A stretch of 64,000 nt of DNA. Source: Oceanobacillus neutriphilus (GTDB lineage: Bacteria > Bacillota > Bacilli > Bacillales > Amphibacillaceae). Of this stretch, positions 33,847 through 43,817 are shown in pieces. The notes beneath the pieces were generated by a model. The model was not told the origin of the DNA. It was given only the letters and a program-made list of their open reading frames with translations, and searched no databases. Both the position numbers and the translations under genes were made by a program. The first letter of the stretch is position 1; each line of letters opens with the position of its first letter. Location of the stretch: the NCBI RefSeq assembly GCF_014645515.1, contig NZ_BMLW01000013.1, forward strand, positions 62,001-126,000. Direction: 5' to 3'.

Positions 33847-34824
33847 ATGGAAACAGAACAAGATTATCAGGTTTTACTTTATTACAATTATGTACACATT
33901 GATGATCCGGAAGCATTTGCTGCGGCACATCTAAAGTACTGTAAAGAGCTTGGGTTGAAGGGACGTATTCTGGTAGCTGAGGAAGGTATTAACGGAACAG
34001 TTTCAGGTACTATTGAGCAGACAACTGCCTATATGGAACATATGCATGCTGATCCCCGCTTTGAAGATATGGTATTCAAGGTGGACGCTCATGATAAACA
34101 TGCTTTCAAAAAAATGCATGTACGCCCAAGAAGTGAATTAGTTACGCTTCGTTTAGAGGATGATATTAATCCATTAGAAACAACTGGAAATTACTTAGAG
34201 CCAAAAGAATTCTATGAAGCATTACAGGATGAAAATACTGTCGTATTGGATGCCCGTAATGATTATGAATATGATTTAGGCCATTTCCGCGGAGCAGTCC
34301 GTCCAGATATCCAGACATTTCGTGAATTGCCGGATTGGGTACAGGAAAATAAAGAAATGCTTGAAGATAAAAAAATTGTAACTTATTGCACAGGAGGCAT
34401 TCGCTGTGAGAAATTCAGCGGCTGGCTCAAGGATGAAGGCTTTGAGGACGTAGGCCAATTACATGGCGGTATTGTTACCTATGGAAAAGACCCTGACGTT
34501 CAGGGCGAATTATGGGATGGTCAGCTTTATGTATTTGATGAGCGTATCAGCGTTCCTGTTAACCGCAAAGAGCATGTTATTGTCGGAAAAGATTATTTTG
34601 ACGGAGAGCCATGTGAACGTTATATAAACTGTGCAAACCCCGAATGTAATAATCAAATTCTCGCTTCTGAAGAGAATGAACATAAATATTTACGAGGTTG
34701 CACACATGAATGCCGCATCAGCCCGCGTAACCTTTATGTAAAAGAGCATAATTTATCTGCAGAAGAAGTTAGAGAGCGTTTAGCGGCAATTGGCGAAACA
34801 CTTCCGGAAACAACAACTGTTTAA
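33847..34824 (+). CDS. tRNA uridine(34) hydroxylase TrhO (rhodanese family)
   Basis: 325 residues from the ATG at 33847, eight bases after AGGTGG; a TTG at 33814 would extend it without a ribosome site. The N-terminal TrhO domain has [10 protein letters not shown], the rhodanese domain carries the active Cys in [15 protein letters not shown], and the C-terminal Cys-rich end reads CANPECN...CTHECR. The family (formerly UPF0176, B. subtilis YbfQ) makes 5-hydroxyuridine at the tRNA wobble position using oxygen. Monocistronic. Confidence 0.93.
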   Translation: METEQDYQVLLYYNYVHIDDPEAFAAAHLKYCKELGLKGRILVAEEGINGTVSGTIEQTTAYMEHMHADPRFEDMVFKVDAHDKHAFKKMHVRPRSELVTLRLEDDINPLETTGNYLEPKEFYEALQDENTVVLDARNDYEYDLGHFRGAVRPDIQTFRELPDWVQENKEMLEDKKIVTYCTGGIRCEKFSGWLKDEGFEDVGQLHGGIVTYGKDPDVQGELWDGQLYVFDERISVPVNRKEHVIVGKDYFDGEPCERYINCANPECNNQILASEENEHKYLRGCTHECRISPRNLYVKEHNLSAEEVRERLAAIGETLPETTTV

Positions 34825-34837
34825 ATATATATATACG

Positions 34838-34873
34838 AAAACAGGCTGGAGACTTGAATCTCCAGCCTGTTTT
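34838..34873. terminator. Perfect intrinsic terminator
   Basis: AAAACAGGCTGGAGA pairs exactly with TCTCCAGCCTGTTTT around a 6-nt loop, between the convergent trhO and acetyltransferase genes. Confidence 0.92.
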
Positions 34874-34878
34874 ATATT

Positions 34879-35568
34879 TTATTTCTGATAGATAACCGTC
34901 CATTCATTACCAGCTTTCTTCATTCCTGTACCAATATAACCGGCTCCGATAAGTTTTGTTTGGCCATCAATATCCTTCATATCAATTTCTCTTTGGTCTT
35001 TAACCCTGACATTGCTTTTTCGTAAATCATTACAATAAATATAACGCAGCTTCCCGCCATACTTTTCCTTCACTTTATAAATCCGCATTCCCAGTGCAAA
35101 TTTATCCTTCATACTCGGAATATTTCCCGGAGCCACTGTAGCTAAAATATAGCGGTATGCAGCTGTATCCAACTGCTCCATAATACATTTCCCCATTCTT
35201 GTCTGCAAATGATTTCCGCGAAAATCAGGGTGCACATTGGAAATCTCCGAATAGATAATTTGTGCATAATCTTCTTCTGTCAGGCCTATATCTCTTCCCA
35301 GTCCCTCTTCATCTGCAGCCGGGTTTAGAAAAGCACGAAATGCAATCAGCTTCTCCTGATGAAAAACGCCAACCGTCAGCGGATCTCCCTCTAATATGGT
35401 AAGGAACTCATCCCTGTCCAAAGGCTCGAGTCTGTCTTTATCCTCCAGAGCTTCATAAACTGCCGTTTGCAGCTCTAAAATTTGGGGTAAATCAGTAGTA
35501 GTGAGGTAGCGTAAGTAAGTATTTTTATCTTCCTCATTTAATGAGATATATTTTATCATTTCTGTCAC
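34879..35568 (-). CDS. GNAT-family N-acetyltransferase
   Basis: 229 residues from a GTG at 35568, which stands seven to eight bases after AAAGGA; the ATG at 35559 is an alternative. The acetyl-CoA site is in the region [22 protein letters not shown] (about 125-146), a GNAT motif A with RGNHLQ in place of the usual Q/RxxGxG. The substrate is unknown. The gene is divergent from the glutathione peroxidase gene with only 92 bp between starts, so the two promoters overlap. Confidence 0.8.
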   Translation of the reverse strand: MTEMIKYISLNEEDKNTYLRYLTTTDLPQILELQTAVYEALEDKDRLEPLDRDEFLTILEGDPLTVGVFHQEKLIAFRAFLNPAADEEGLGRDIGLTEEDYAQIIYSEISNVHPDFRGNHLQTRMGKCIMEQLDTAAYRYILATVAPGNIPSMKDKFALGMRIYKVKEKYGGKLRYIYCNDLRKSNVRVKDQREIDMKDIDGQTKLIGAGYIGTGMKKAGNEWTVIYQK

Positions 35569-35660
35569 AGATAAACGTCCTTTCTTGCTATAATACAAAT
35601 AGATTAAATAGAATTTTTCAAGTGCACCTACATTTTATCATTTTCTTGAGGAGGAGTAAT

Positions 35661-36143
35661 ATGACAAGTATATATGATTTTACAGCAAAAACAATTGAAG
35701 GTGAAGAGCAGCCGCTATCAGATTACAAGGGGAAGGTGCTGCTCATTGTAAACACAGCAAGTAAATGCGGCTTTACTCCTCAATTTGACGGCCTTCAGAA
35801 ACTGTATGACCAATATAAAGACCAGGGCTTTGAAGTGCTCGGCTTTCCTTGCAACCAGTTTGGCCATCAGGACCCAGGAGCGGATGAAGAGATAAACCAG
35901 TTTTGTAAACAGAACTATGGGGTTTCCTTTCAAATGTTTTCTAAAGTGAATGTAAAAGGAAAAAATGTCCACCCCCTTTTTGCTTTTTTAACCAGCGAAC
36001 AAAAGGGCATATTAGGTGAGCAAATTAAGTGGAATTTTACGAAGTTCCTGATTAACCAGGATGGAGAAGTCTTGAAACGGTTTGGTCCGCAAAAGAATCC
36101 GGATATAATAGAGAAAGACATAGAAGCACTTCTAAATGAATAG
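35661..36143 (+). CDS. Glutathione peroxidase family protein (BsaA-like)
   Basis: 160 residues from the ATG at 35661, which follows GAGGAGGAG; the frame is open upstream but without sense. The peroxidatic Cys is in [12 protein letters not shown] (about residue 36), the second conserved site is [13 protein letters not shown], and the Trp of the active-site tetrad is in KWNFTKFL. In low-GC Gram-positives such enzymes use thioredoxin rather than glutathione to reduce peroxides. Monocistronic. Confidence 0.94.
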   Translation: MTSIYDFTAKTIEGEEQPLSDYKGKVLLIVNTASKCGFTPQFDGLQKLYDQYKDQGFEVLGFPCNQFGHQDPGADEEINQFCKQNYGVSFQMFSKVNVKGKNVHPLFAFLTSEQKGILGEQIKWNFTKFLINQDGEVLKRFGPQKNPDIIEKDIEALLNE

Positions 36144-36146
36144 GCG

Positions 36147-36216
36147 ATAAAAGCGCAGAGGATAGGGAAACATGATCCAGCTTAAACCATGTCCATTCTA
36201 TCTTCTGCGCTTTTAT
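36147..36216. terminator. Long bidirectional terminator
   Basis: ATAAAAGCGCAGA (36147-36159) pairs exactly with TCTGCGCTTTTAT (36204-36216), and weaker pairing (GATAG/CTATC, ACATG/CATGT) continues inward. It ends the peroxidase gene and, from the other side, the ABC transporter operon. Confidence 0.88.
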
Positions 36217-36218
36217 AT

Positions 36219-36941
36219 TTAGAGTACTTTTTCTAAAAAGTTTTGGGCACGTTCGGTGCTTGGATTGGTGAAGAATGTATTTGGCTCCGTTTCTTCCAGC
36301 AGTACACCATCATCTAAAAAGAGCACCTTATCCGCAACTTCCTTTGCAAAGTTCATTTCATGCGTAACAATAACCATCGTCATACCCGTCTCTGTCAAAC
36401 CCTTCATAACGTCGAGTACCTCTTTGACCATTTCCGGATCCAGTGCAGAAGTCGGTTCATCAAAAAGCATAATTTCCGGTTCCATTGCAAGTGCTCTGGC
36501 AATGGCAACACGCTGCTTCTGTCCACCAGACAAGCGGTTAGGATACGCCTTTTCTTTATCGGTCATCCCTACCCTTGCCAGCAGATTTTTACCAATTTGT
36601 TCCGCCTCTTTTTTTGACAAGCCTTTTACTTTTTGCGGTGCATACATTACATTTTCCAAAGCAGTCATATGCGGAAAAAGATGAAAATGCTGAAATACCA
36701 TTCCAATGTTCTTCCGTATTTCCATTTTGTTAACCCGCGGAGATGTAATTTCTTCATCATTTATATAAATTTGTCCAGAGGTTGGTTCCTCCAATAGATT
36801 AAGACAGCGAAGAAAGGTTGATTTTCCAGATCCGGAAGGCCCGATAATTGTAACAACCTCCCCTTTTCCAACTGTTGTACTGATACCCTTCAACACTTCA
36901 TTTTTACCAAATACTTTTGTTATATTATCTGCTTTAATCAC
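36219..36941 (-). CDS. Polar amino-acid ABC transporter, ATP-binding protein
   Basis: 240 residues. Walker [10 protein letters not shown] (about 33-41), Q loop [12 protein letters not shown], signature LSGGQKQR, Walker [15 protein letters not shown] and the switch His in VTHEMNFA are intact; it is a GlnQ/TcyN-type ATPase. It overlaps the permease gene by 8 bp and is the last gene of a four-gene operon: hydrolase, binding protein, permease, ATPase. It drives amino-acid uptake. Confidence 0.93.
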   Translation of the reverse strand: MIKADNITKVFGKNEVLKGISTTVGKGEVVTIIGPSGSGKSTFLRCLNLLEEPTSGQIYINDEEITSPRVNKMEIRKNIGMVFQHFHLFPHMTALENVMYAPQKVKGLSKKEAEQIGKNLLARVGMTDKEKAYPNRLSGGQKQRVAIARALAMEPEIMLFDEPTSALDPEMVKEVLDVMKGLTETGMTMVIVTHEMNFAKEVADKVLFLDDGVLLEETEPNTFFTNPSTERAQNFLEKVL

Positions 36942-37593
36942 TCTGTCTCATCCTCCGTTCAACATACCGTCCAGCCAAGGTCAGTATGGTAACCATAACC
37001 CAATAAATTACTCCTGCAAAAAAGAGCGGTTCGAAGTTTCTATACAAATCGGCTCCGGCAATCTGTGCACGGCGCATTAAATCCAGATAGCCAATGGTAG
37101 AAACTAGTGCCGATTCTTTTGTTAAGGTAATAAATTCATTCATGAGTGCTGGAAGAATGTTTTTAAAAGCCTGCGGTAAAATAATATTTAACATCATGGA
37201 GCGATAAGGAACGCCCAACGCTTTTGCTGCTTCGGTCTGCCCTTTGTCCACTGCCATAATACCGGCACGGATAATTTCAGAAACATACGCAGCTGAGTTC
37301 AAACCGAATGCTAACACAGCGGATAAAAATGCCGATATATCATAGCCAGTTAACTGGGGGATTGCTAAGTATATAATCATTAATTGCAAAATAAGCGGTG
37401 TACCGCGAAAAATAGATGTGTACACATCTGCAATTGCCTTCAACGGCCAAAAACTGGTTATTTTAAAAATTGCCAAAATAGTACCCAATATAAATCCTGC
37501 CAAAATGGATACAATAACAAACTTTAATGTTGCACCTATTCCCTCTAGTATAAAAGGAATATAAGGCACGATTTGGGAAAAATCCAAATTCAT
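36934..37593 (-). CDS. Polar amino-acid ABC transporter, permease
   Basis: 219 residues, five membrane helices, with the permease EAA loop in [25 protein letters not shown] (about 140-164). It belongs to the HisM/GlnP family and should act as a homodimer with the ATPase downstream. It begins 31 bp after the binding-protein gene stop, and its end is translationally coupled to the ATPase gene. Confidence 0.93.
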   Translation of the reverse strand: MNLDFSQIVPYIPFILEGIGATLKFVIVSILAGFILGTILAIFKITSFWPLKAIADVYTSIFRGTPLILQLMIIYLAIPQLTGYDISAFLSAVLAFGLNSAAYVSEIIRAGIMAVDKGQTEAAKALGVPYRSMMLNIILPQAFKNILPALMNEFITLTKESALVSTIGYLDLMRRAQIAGADLYRNFEPLFFAGVIYWVMVTILTLAGRYVERRMRQSD

Positions 37594-37624
37594 GCCCTAT
37601 CACCTCGTTTCTTTATGCTATTTT

Positions 37625-38398
37625 TTATTCAACAGATCCTGGTATCCATTCTTCTTTCAAGCTCTTTAAAGTGCCGTCTTCTTCTAATTTTTCTAAAACG
37701 GCATTAACATCATCCACTAAATCACTGTCTTTAGGAAAGGCGATTGCCATACCTTCAGCTGAAGAGTTGGGGTCATCAAAGCCAAAGAATCCTTGAGAAT
37801 CCATATATCCCAGAGCAACTTCTTTAGACAGATAGACAGCATCGATACGATTCGCATTCAATTCCTGAGCTAAAATACCGGCATCATCTACCTTTTTCAC
37901 TTCGATGTTATACTCCTCCGCTAAAGCATCTGCACCATCTTCCTGAATAGAGCCCAGCTGTACACCAATCGTTTTTCCTTCAAGCTCATCTAAAGATTCC
38001 ATTGCTTTATCTTTCGTAACAAACATTTGTCCAGTATCATTATAAACATTAGAGAAGTCTACATTCTTTTTACGGTCTTCGCTGGCATTCATTCCTGATA
38101 TAACCATGTCCACACGATCTGCCTGCAAGGAACCAATCAGACCTTCAAATTTCATATCTTCAATTTCTAATTCCATATCCAGTTCTTCTGCGATAAGCTT
38201 TCCTAATTCAATATCAAATCCTTCAAACTCTCCTTGAGGATTTCGCGATTCATATGGAGGGAAATCAGCTGAAGTTCCCATTTTTAATACATCTTTACCC
38301 CGACCAGATGATTCTGATTCATTATCATCTGATCCACAGGCAGTTAAAAAAGCTGTAAATAGTAATGTGCTGAAAAGTAAAATGAGCTTCTTTTTCAT
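37625..38398 (-). CDS. Amino-acid ABC transporter, substrate-binding lipoprotein
   Basis: 257 residues. A lipoprotein signal ends in AFLTACGS (lipid Cys near residue 21), followed by an SBP family 3 domain with GTSADFPPYESRNPQGEFEGFDIELGKLIAEEL (as two parts, about 42-75) and DMVISGMNASEDRKKNVDFS. It sits on the outer face of the membrane. Its ATG shares one base with the stop of the hydrolase gene (TAATG), so the two proteins are made together. The partner hydrolase suggests that the ligand is an amino acid or an N-acylated or conjugated amino acid. Confidence 0.93.
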   Translation of the reverse strand: MKKKLILLFSTLLFTAFLTACGSDDNESESSGRGKDVLKMGTSADFPPYESRNPQGEFEGFDIELGKLIAEELDMELEIEDMKFEGLIGSLQADRVDMVISGMNASEDRKKNVDFSNVYNDTGQMFVTKDKAMESLDELEGKTIGVQLGSIQEDGADALAEEYNIEVKKVDDAGILAQELNANRIDAVYLSKEVALGYMDSQGFFGFDDPNSSAEGMAIAFPKDSDLVDDVNAVLEKLEEDGTLKSLKEEWIPGSVE

Positions 38399-39573
38399 TA
38401 GACGTTTACCTCTTCTTTATTTTTATTAAATTCTTCCTTCATTGCCTGAACCGCTTCTTCATTTGTCAATAAATCATAGCCAGTTTTCGCTAAAGAAAGA
38501 GCTCCTTCATATAATGCCAGATGTCCATCCTCTGTAATGGTCTGATCAGCAAATTCTTTCGTATGAGCGATTAAGCCTTCTTTGTTTAAGCCAATATACG
38601 GATGAATCGCAGGAACTACCTGGCTGACATTCCCCATATCAATCGAGCCGTAGGATTCTTTTGCTCCAAAAACAGGCAGCCGGCTTGTCTCTTTTAAATT
38701 TGCAGTAAACAAATCAGATAAAACCTGATTCGTTGTCATATCGTCATAGCTTAATTCATAGTTGGATATATTTAATGTTGCTCCAGTCATTAAAGCCGCT
38801 CCTTCAGCAATATGCTTTACCTTTTCCACTACTTCATTAAGGTAAGGACGATTATTTGCCCGGACATAGAACTGTGCAACTGCTTTATCAGGAACCACGT
38901 TCGCAGCTTGTCCTCCATCAGGAATAACTCCGTGAATACGGACATCTGATTTCACATGCTGTCTCAACGCATTAATACCGCTAAACAATTGGAGGACACC
39001 ATCTAAGGCATTAATTCCTTTTTCCGGAGCTGCTGCTGCATGTGCTGTTTTTCCATGATACTCAAATTGGATTGCATCCATAGCCAGCGATTCACCGCTT
39101 ACCTGAGATGTATCACTTGGATGTAAGATCATTGCAGCATCAATACCGTCAAACACTCCCTGTTCACTCATCGGTACTTTAGCTCCGTTTGTTTCCTCTG
39201 CCGGAGTACCGAATACATAGACAGTGCCGCCTATTTCATCAATAACTTTACTTAATATAACCCCAGCACCGACACTCATCGTTCCGATTAAATTATGTCC
39301 GCAGCCGTGTCCTACACCTGGAAGTGCATCATATTCAGCTAAATATGCAATTTGAGGACCAGGCTTCCCGCTTGAATAGGTTGCTTTAAAAGCTGTATCA
39401 CGGCCAACAATCCCTTTTTCTACTTTAAATTGATGTGTCGTTAAATAATCTGTTAAAAGCTTCATAGATTCATATTCTTGGTCTCCAAGCTCTGGGTTAT
39501 CAAAAATAGTATCACTCAAATTGGTTAAATCGTTAATTACTTTATCTAGTTCATTTTTTAAATTATTCTTCAT
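38398..39573 (-). CDS. M20-family metal-dependent amidohydrolase
   Basis: 391 residues from the ATG at 39573, seven bases after GAGGG. The M20 dimetal site is visible in GVGHGCGHNLIGT (about 90-102), PAEETNGAK (about 128) and MILHPSD; the dimerisation lid is in the middle third. The sequence is of the AbgB/p-aminobenzoyl-glutamate hydrolase-like or N-acyl-amino-acid amidase group. It heads an operon with an amino-acid ABC transporter, so the cell probably takes up an acylated amino acid and deacylates it inside, as in the B. subtilis YxeP-YxeMNO and Ytm systems. The exact substrate is unknown. Confidence 0.88.
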   Translation of the reverse strand: MKNNLKNELDKVINDLTNLSDTIFDNPELGDQEYESMKLLTDYLTTHQFKVEKGIVGRDTAFKATYSSGKPGPQIAYLAEYDALPGVGHGCGHNLIGTMSVGAGVILSKVIDEIGGTVYVFGTPAEETNGAKVPMSEQGVFDGIDAAMILHPSDTSQVSGESLAMDAIQFEYHGKTAHAAAAPEKGINALDGVLQLFSGINALRQHVKSDVRIHGVIPDGGQAANVVPDKAVAQFYVRANNRPYLNEVVEKVKHIAEGAALMTGATLNISNYELSYDDMTTNQVLSDLFTANLKETSRLPVFGAKESYGSIDMGNVSQVVPAIHPYIGLNKEGLIAHTKEFADQTITEDGHLALYEGALSLAKTGYDLLTNEEAVQAMKEEFNKNKEEVNV

Positions 39574-39629
39574 GTTTATTCCCTCATTCAATGTATAATT
39601 ATTAATTAATATGTATATTTATAACATGA

Positions 39630-39646
39630 TTATGCATGCTTATGCA
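39630..39646. promoter_or_regulatory. TTATGCA direct repeat
   Basis: TTATGCA occurs at 39630 and 39640, a 10-bp period, about 60 bp upstream of the M20 gene start. It may be the site of a regulator of the operon. The regulator gene is not in the neighbourhood. Confidence 0.35.
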
Positions 39647-39862
39647 ATAGATAAAATAAAAATTATATTTTCAGATAATTACCTGGAATAGTTAATCTCC
39701 ACTCTGTTTGAATGTTTCTATTACTGGAAAGAGGAAGACACTTCTGAACTTCATCATTTCTACTAAAGAAACCTTTAAAATGGGAGTCGCCTTTAAATAC
39801 AATGATCTGTGACCCCATAAACCAGGTAAATCCACTGCGGCCACTATATTATTTTAGTACAT

Positions 39863-39893
39863 AAAAACAGACTGAGCTGTAAAACCCAGTCTG
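39863..39893 (-). terminator. Intrinsic terminator of proS
   Basis: On the minus strand CAGACTGGG pairs with CTCAGTCTG and is followed by five T. Confidence 0.8.
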
Positions 39894-39908
39894 CTTCCTT
39901 TTTAGTTA

Positions 39909-41345
39909 TTAATACGCTCTTGCCCAGTAAACTAATTCTTTTGCCGGCTTTCCGCAGCATACACATGTATCAGATACGCTTTCCGGTTCAAATGGAATAC
40001 AGCGGGAGGTTGCTGTTGTTTCTTCTTTAATCTTTTCTTCACAAGCTACATCTCCACACCACATTGCTTTGACAAATCCGCCTTTTTCAATTTCCGTTTT
40101 AAATTCATCCATATTTTTAGCTGTATGTGTCATCTCTTCACGATGCTCTAATGCGCGATTATACAGATTTGTCTGCACTTCATCCAGTAATGCAGCAAGA
40201 CGCTCTTCCACATCAGTCAAAGCAACGAATTCTTTCTCGCCGGTATCACGGCGGACAAGAACGACCTGCTCTTTTTCAATATCCTTTGGCCCCATTTCAA
40301 CGCGGACCGGGATACCTTTCATTTCATATTCATTAAATTTCCAGCCCGGCATTTTATCACTGCCGTCAATATCTACACGTGCTACCTTTGCTAATCTGTC
40401 ACGTAAAGCATATGCTTTGTCCAATACTCCTTCTTTATGCTGAGCGATTGGAACAATCATTGCCTGTGTCGGTGCAACTTTTGGAGGAACTACTAATCCG
40501 CGGTTATCACCGTGCACCATGATTAAAGCACCCATAATCCGGGTAGATAAGCCCCATGAAGTTTGATGAACAAACTGGCTTTCTCCATTTTCATCCAGGT
40601 AGGTAATATCAAATGCTTCAGCAAAGCCGGTACCAAAATGATGCGATGTAGCAGACTGTAATGCTTTTCCATCATGCATCAATGCTTCAATCGTTAAGGT
40701 AAATTCAGCCCCTGCAAATTTTTCTTTATCTGTTTTCTTCCCTTTTAAAACAGGAATTGCTAAATACTCTTCAACCAGCTTGGCATAAATCCCAAGCATG
40801 CGATTTGTTTCTTCTGTTGCTTCTTCATTTGTTGCATGTGCTGTATGCCCTTCCTGCCAATGGAATTCAGAAGAACGCAGGAACGGACGTGTTGTTTTTT
40901 CCCAGCGGACCACATTGGACCATTGATTATAAAGCTTTGGCAAATCGCGGTAAGAGTGAATATTATTTGAGTAATAGTCGCAGAAAAGTACTTCGGAAGT
41001 TGGACGCACCGCGATACGTTCTGTTAATTCCTCATCTCCGCCGTGTGTTACCCAGGCAACCTCAGGAGCAAATCCCTCTACGTGGTCTTTTTCCTTTTGC
41101 AGCAGACTTTCAGGAATAAACAGCGGAAAAGCAACGTTCGTATGACCAGTTTCCTTAAACATACGATCTAATTCATCTTTAATATTTTCCCAGATTGCAT
41201 AGCCATAAGGCTTGATAATCATTGTTCCGCGCACCTGGCCATAGTCAACAAGCTCTGCCTGCTTAACAACGTCTGTATACCACTGTGCGAAATCGTCCTC
41301 CATCGCTGTAATTTTTTCTACAAATTGTTTATTTTTCTTACCCAA
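39909..41345 (-). CDS. Prolyl-tRNA synthetase, short (archaeal/eukaryote-like) type
   Basis: 478 residues. This length without a YbaK-type editing insert, together with [26 protein letters not shown] near the N terminus and a Cys-containing C-terminal zinc-like domain ([12 protein letters not shown]...CVCCGKP), marks the ProS type 3 form. It charges tRNA-Pro in the cytoplasm. The ATG at 41345 follows AGAGGTG-like sequence. A T-box leader directly upstream controls it by uncharged tRNA, most simply tRNA-Pro. Confidence 0.95.
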   Translation of the reverse strand: MGKKNKQFVEKITAMEDDFAQWYTDVVKQAELVDYGQVRGTMIIKPYGYAIWENIKDELDRMFKETGHTNVAFPLFIPESLLQKEKDHVEGFAPEVAWVTHGGDEELTERIAVRPTSEVLFCDYYSNNIHSYRDLPKLYNQWSNVVRWEKTTRPFLRSSEFHWQEGHTAHATNEEATEETNRMLGIYAKLVEEYLAIPVLKGKKTDKEKFAGAEFTLTIEALMHDGKALQSATSHHFGTGFAEAFDITYLDENGESQFVHQTSWGLSTRIMGALIMVHGDNRGLVVPPKVAPTQAMIVPIAQHKEGVLDKAYALRDRLAKVARVDIDGSDKMPGWKFNEYEMKGIPVRVEMGPKDIEKEQVVLVRRDTGEKEFVALTDVEERLAALLDEVQTNLYNRALEHREEMTHTAKNMDEFKTEIEKGGFVKAMWCGDVACEEKIKEETTATSRCIPFEPESVSDTCVCCGKPAKELVYWARAY

Positions 41346-41402
41346 TTGTAAGCACCTCTTTCTTATTTAACTCTTCTATTATTTGAAATTCCATATAAAC
41401 GC

Positions 41403-41640
41403 AAAAAATCCTCCATCCTTATGAAAGGGACCGAGGTTAAACAGGTGGTACCACCCTTGTTTATATATAAGCTGCTGTCTATTATTTCACAGACATGCCC
41501 GGCAAATATATACACTTCATTTGATAACGGCCTAAAACCGCGCCAATTTCAGAGCTGTATCCCCTTATATGGCGAACTCGGGAGGCAGGTTCCCTTGTAT
41601 GTCTGCGAAAAAGTCTCAGCACTCTTTTTCTCTCTGTATT
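41403..41640 (-). promoter_or_regulatory. T-box leader of proS
   Basis: On the minus strand the T-box core AGGGTGGTACCACC is followed by a terminator CCTCGGTCCCTTTCATAAGG/ATGGAGG with six T (plus-strand 41403-41436). AGAGAGAAAAAGAG near 41630 and the long Stem I region precede it. CCT triplets occur where a specifier loop could lie, but I could not fix the specifier by eye. It senses uncharged tRNA and permits read-through into proS. Confidence 0.88.
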
Positions 41641-41642
41641 AG

Positions 41643-41670
41643 ACAGTAACAACGTACTATTCTCCGTCAA
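41643..41670 (-). promoter_or_regulatory. Promoter of the proS T-box transcript
   Basis: On the minus strand: -35 TTGACG (41665-41670), 16-bp spacer, -10 TACTGT (41643-41648). It lies just ahead of the T-box Stem I. Confidence 0.55.
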
Positions 41671-41770
41671 TATTTCAACTATGCTTTTAATATATAGTTC
41701 TCACTGATGAAAGTCAAGAAGCAGTCTATTTTTAAGTTAAGAAATTGTAAATAAGGCATTTACTGCCTGA

Positions 41771-42262
41771 TTATAACCAGACAGCGATAAAGAACCAGAC
41801 AATCATAATCAGCTGCAGAACTACTTTTGCAACGGAACCTCCTAAAAATCCTAAAAAAGAACCGATGGAAGCCCTGAATGCTTCTTTTACTGTTCTCCGC
41901 TGCATCATTTCGATAGCGAGCACTGTTAAAAATGGTACATAAATAATCCCAAATGGCGGTGTAATAAAGGAGCCGATAATAACAGCTACTGCAGCGCCTC
42001 TTTCTCCTGCTTTACTGCCTCCAAACTTTTTCACAAAGTAGCTGTTGGCGATGATATCCGCAACAAACAGAATAATGGTGATAACTATCATGCCTGTCCA
42101 GAACCACCAGGTCAGGGAGTCATTATTTATAAAGAAGTAATAGATTAAAAATCCTCCCCAAATAGCGATCACAGATGGGATCATCGGAAAGATAATTCCC
42201 AGAAAACTTGCAATAAATAACAGGATAATAATTATCCATAATAAAATATCCAATTCTTGCAC
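41771..42262 (-). CDS. DUF456 membrane protein (YqgC-like)
   Basis: 163 residues with four or five membrane helices. The segment ADIIANSYFVKKFGGSKAGERGAAVAVIIGSFITPPFG (in two parts, about 68-106) is the DUF456 signature, a Gly-rich glycine-zipper-like region. Function unknown; B. subtilis YqgC is a member. It follows the PlsY-like gene by 64 bp on the same strand and may be cotranscribed. Confidence 0.85.
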   Translation of the reverse strand: MQELDILLWIIIILLFIASFLGIIFPMIPSVIAIWGGFLIYYFFINNDSLTWWFWTGMIVITIILFVADIIANSYFVKKFGGSKAGERGAAVAVIIGSFITPPFGIIYVPFLTVLAIEMMQRRTVKEAFRASIGSFLGFLGGSVAKVVLQLIMIVWFFIAVWL

Positions 42263-42326
42263 ACTCCTTAATAAAAAACTTTCTTTTTCAATGTTCCCTT
42301 TAATAGAAGTTCAAACATTCCGCCCT

Positions 42327-42947
42327 CTAGGCACTCTTTTTAAACATACTGGATAACCTTGTCTCTTCCTTTAATATAATCCGGCGATAATTCTCCATAT
42401 GCTTGTATATACACAGAAGTGTTAAAAATATCACCACCAGCGCAGGCCCATTTCCAAAGAAATAGTAGGTGGTAATAAGAAAGGATACATACATAAACAG
42501 GACGCCGATAACGAGATAGTCCGTTGCAAAAGTAAAGAACAATAAAATAGCAATCCCGATTAAAGCAACCCGCCAGTCAATGGCAATTAATGCACCGACC
42601 AAAGATGCTGTACCTTTCCCGCCGCTGAAATTCATGGTTATAGGATAATTATGCCCAATAATAACAAATAAAGCAGTCAAATAAATATATAAAGAAACCT
42701 CTCCGGCCGGGATTCCAGCTTCTCCTAAAATAAATAAGACGAGCAGGATAGCAAGTGTAGCCTTAAAAATATCAATCAGGGCAACAACAATACCATATTT
42801 CCAGCCTAACAGAATCGTTGTATTAGATGCTCCGGCATTTTTGACACCTTCACTCTTAATATCCCTCTTCTTAATTTTCCCGACGATTTGCGATCCATGA
42901 ATACAGCCAAAAATATAACCTATTAAACAGCTAATGAGGTAATACAT
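42327..42947 (-). CDS. PlsY-family glycerol-3-phosphate acyltransferase (paralogue)
   Basis: 206 residues, five to seven membrane helices. PlsY motifs are present: GVKNAGASNTTILLG (motif 1, normally GSxNxGATN), GHNYPITMNFSGGKGTAS (motif 2) and YKHMENYRR (motif 3). PlsY transfers the acyl group of acyl-phosphate to glycerol 3-phosphate in phospholipid synthesis. Motif 1 lacks the usual Gly-Ser start, so this may be a second, divergent PlsY rather than the housekeeping one. AGGGAAAA-type ribosome site precedes the ATG. Confidence 0.82.
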   Translation of the reverse strand: MYYLISCLIGYIFGCIHGSQIVGKIKKRDIKSEGVKNAGASNTTILLGWKYGIVVALIDIFKATLAILLVLFILGEAGIPAGEVSLYIYLTALFVIIGHNYPITMNFSGGKGTASLVGALIAIDWRVALIGIAILLFFTFATDYLVIGVLFMYVSFLITTYYFFGNGPALVVIFLTLLCIYKHMENYRRIILKEETRLSSMFKKSA

Positions 42948-43117
42948 TATTTTCCCTCCATTTCTGTCAAGCTTCTCTTATTATATGTCCAGAACGCGGA
43001 AGAAATCAATTTGTAAAACAACCATATTTATCTAGTTGTTCAACTCATCAATAGGATCTTATTCATGTTATGATTATTGCTAGAGAGATATTTTTTTAAA
43101 GGAGTCAGAAATAACGA

Positions 43118-43675
43118 ATGAAAGCTATAAAGCATTTTACGCTTTCCTGGATTGCTATTATTCTTTTTATAGGTTTGCTGTTCTGGCTTTACCAGCAGAC
43201 AAATTCTTCTTATGAAAGAGTGGATGGAGAAGAAACAATATCAGAGCTTCATCCCGCTGTCCAGGAAGCTGTCGATACGTTAATTGATCGTGCTGATGAT
43301 ATAGATATAGAGGTTGTTATTACAGATGGCCTGCGTACAGAGGAAGAACAGGAAACACTCTATGCAAGAGGCAGAGAAAATGAAGAAGATATTGTTACTC
43401 ATGCCAGAGCCGGTGAAAGCTATCATAATTATGGGCTGGCTGTAGATTATGCGATTCGGAATAATGACGGAGAAATTATCTGGGATATTCACTATGACGG
43501 GAACAACAATGGAGAACCGGACTGGTTTGAAGTTGCAGAAATCGCAAAAGATTTAGGGTTTGAATGGGGCGGAGATTTTAACGGCTTTACAGATTATCCG
43601 CATTTGCAGATGACATTTGGTTTGAGTATTTCTGAACTGCAGCAGGGATATCGCCCTCCAGATGAAGAGAAGTAA
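43118..43675 (+). CDS. M15-family peptidoglycan peptidase (CwlK/VanY-like)
   Basis: 185 residues: an N-terminal membrane anchor (about 8-27) followed by an M15 domain. The zinc ligands and catalytic residues are seen in SYHNYGLAVDYAI (about 107-119) and DYPHLQMTFG near the C terminus. Family members cut L-Ala-D-Glu or D-Ala-D-Ala bonds in the wall stem peptides. The protein should face the wall. A stop codon precedes the ATG in frame, so this is the only sensible start; AAAGGAG lies 13 bases upstream. Monocistronic. Confidence 0.88.
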   Translation: MKAIKHFTLSWIAIILFIGLLFWLYQQTNSSYERVDGEETISELHPAVQEAVDTLIDRADDIDIEVVITDGLRTEEEQETLYARGRENEEDIVTHARAGESYHNYGLAVDYAIRNNDGEIIWDIHYDGNNNGEPDWFEVAEIAKDLGFEWGGDFNGFTDYPHLQMTFGLSISELQQGYRPPDEEK

Positions 43676-43744
43676 GATGGCAGCTGTAACATATATTTTT
43701 TTAACAAGGCTCTTCTGTTAAAGTTTAATATTGCTATTAGTGAG

Positions 43745-43783
43745 AAAAACAGAGCTTCCATGGAATTGAAAGCCCTGTTTTTC
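43745..43783. terminator. Intrinsic terminator
   Basis: AAAAACAG-GCTT pairs with AAGC-CTGTTTTT. It lies between the convergent M15 peptidase and acetyltransferase genes. Confidence 0.8.
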
Positions 43784-43817
43784 TTTTATTTAAAAGCAAG
43801 CAACATTTTTTAATAAG

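Larger units (their letters stand above)
39574..39908. other. Spacer upstream of the M20-ABC operon
   Basis: 335 bp without a gene. It holds a TTATGCA direct repeat (39630-39646) close to the operon start and the proS terminator at its right end; the middle shows nothing I can identify. Confidence 0.55.
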
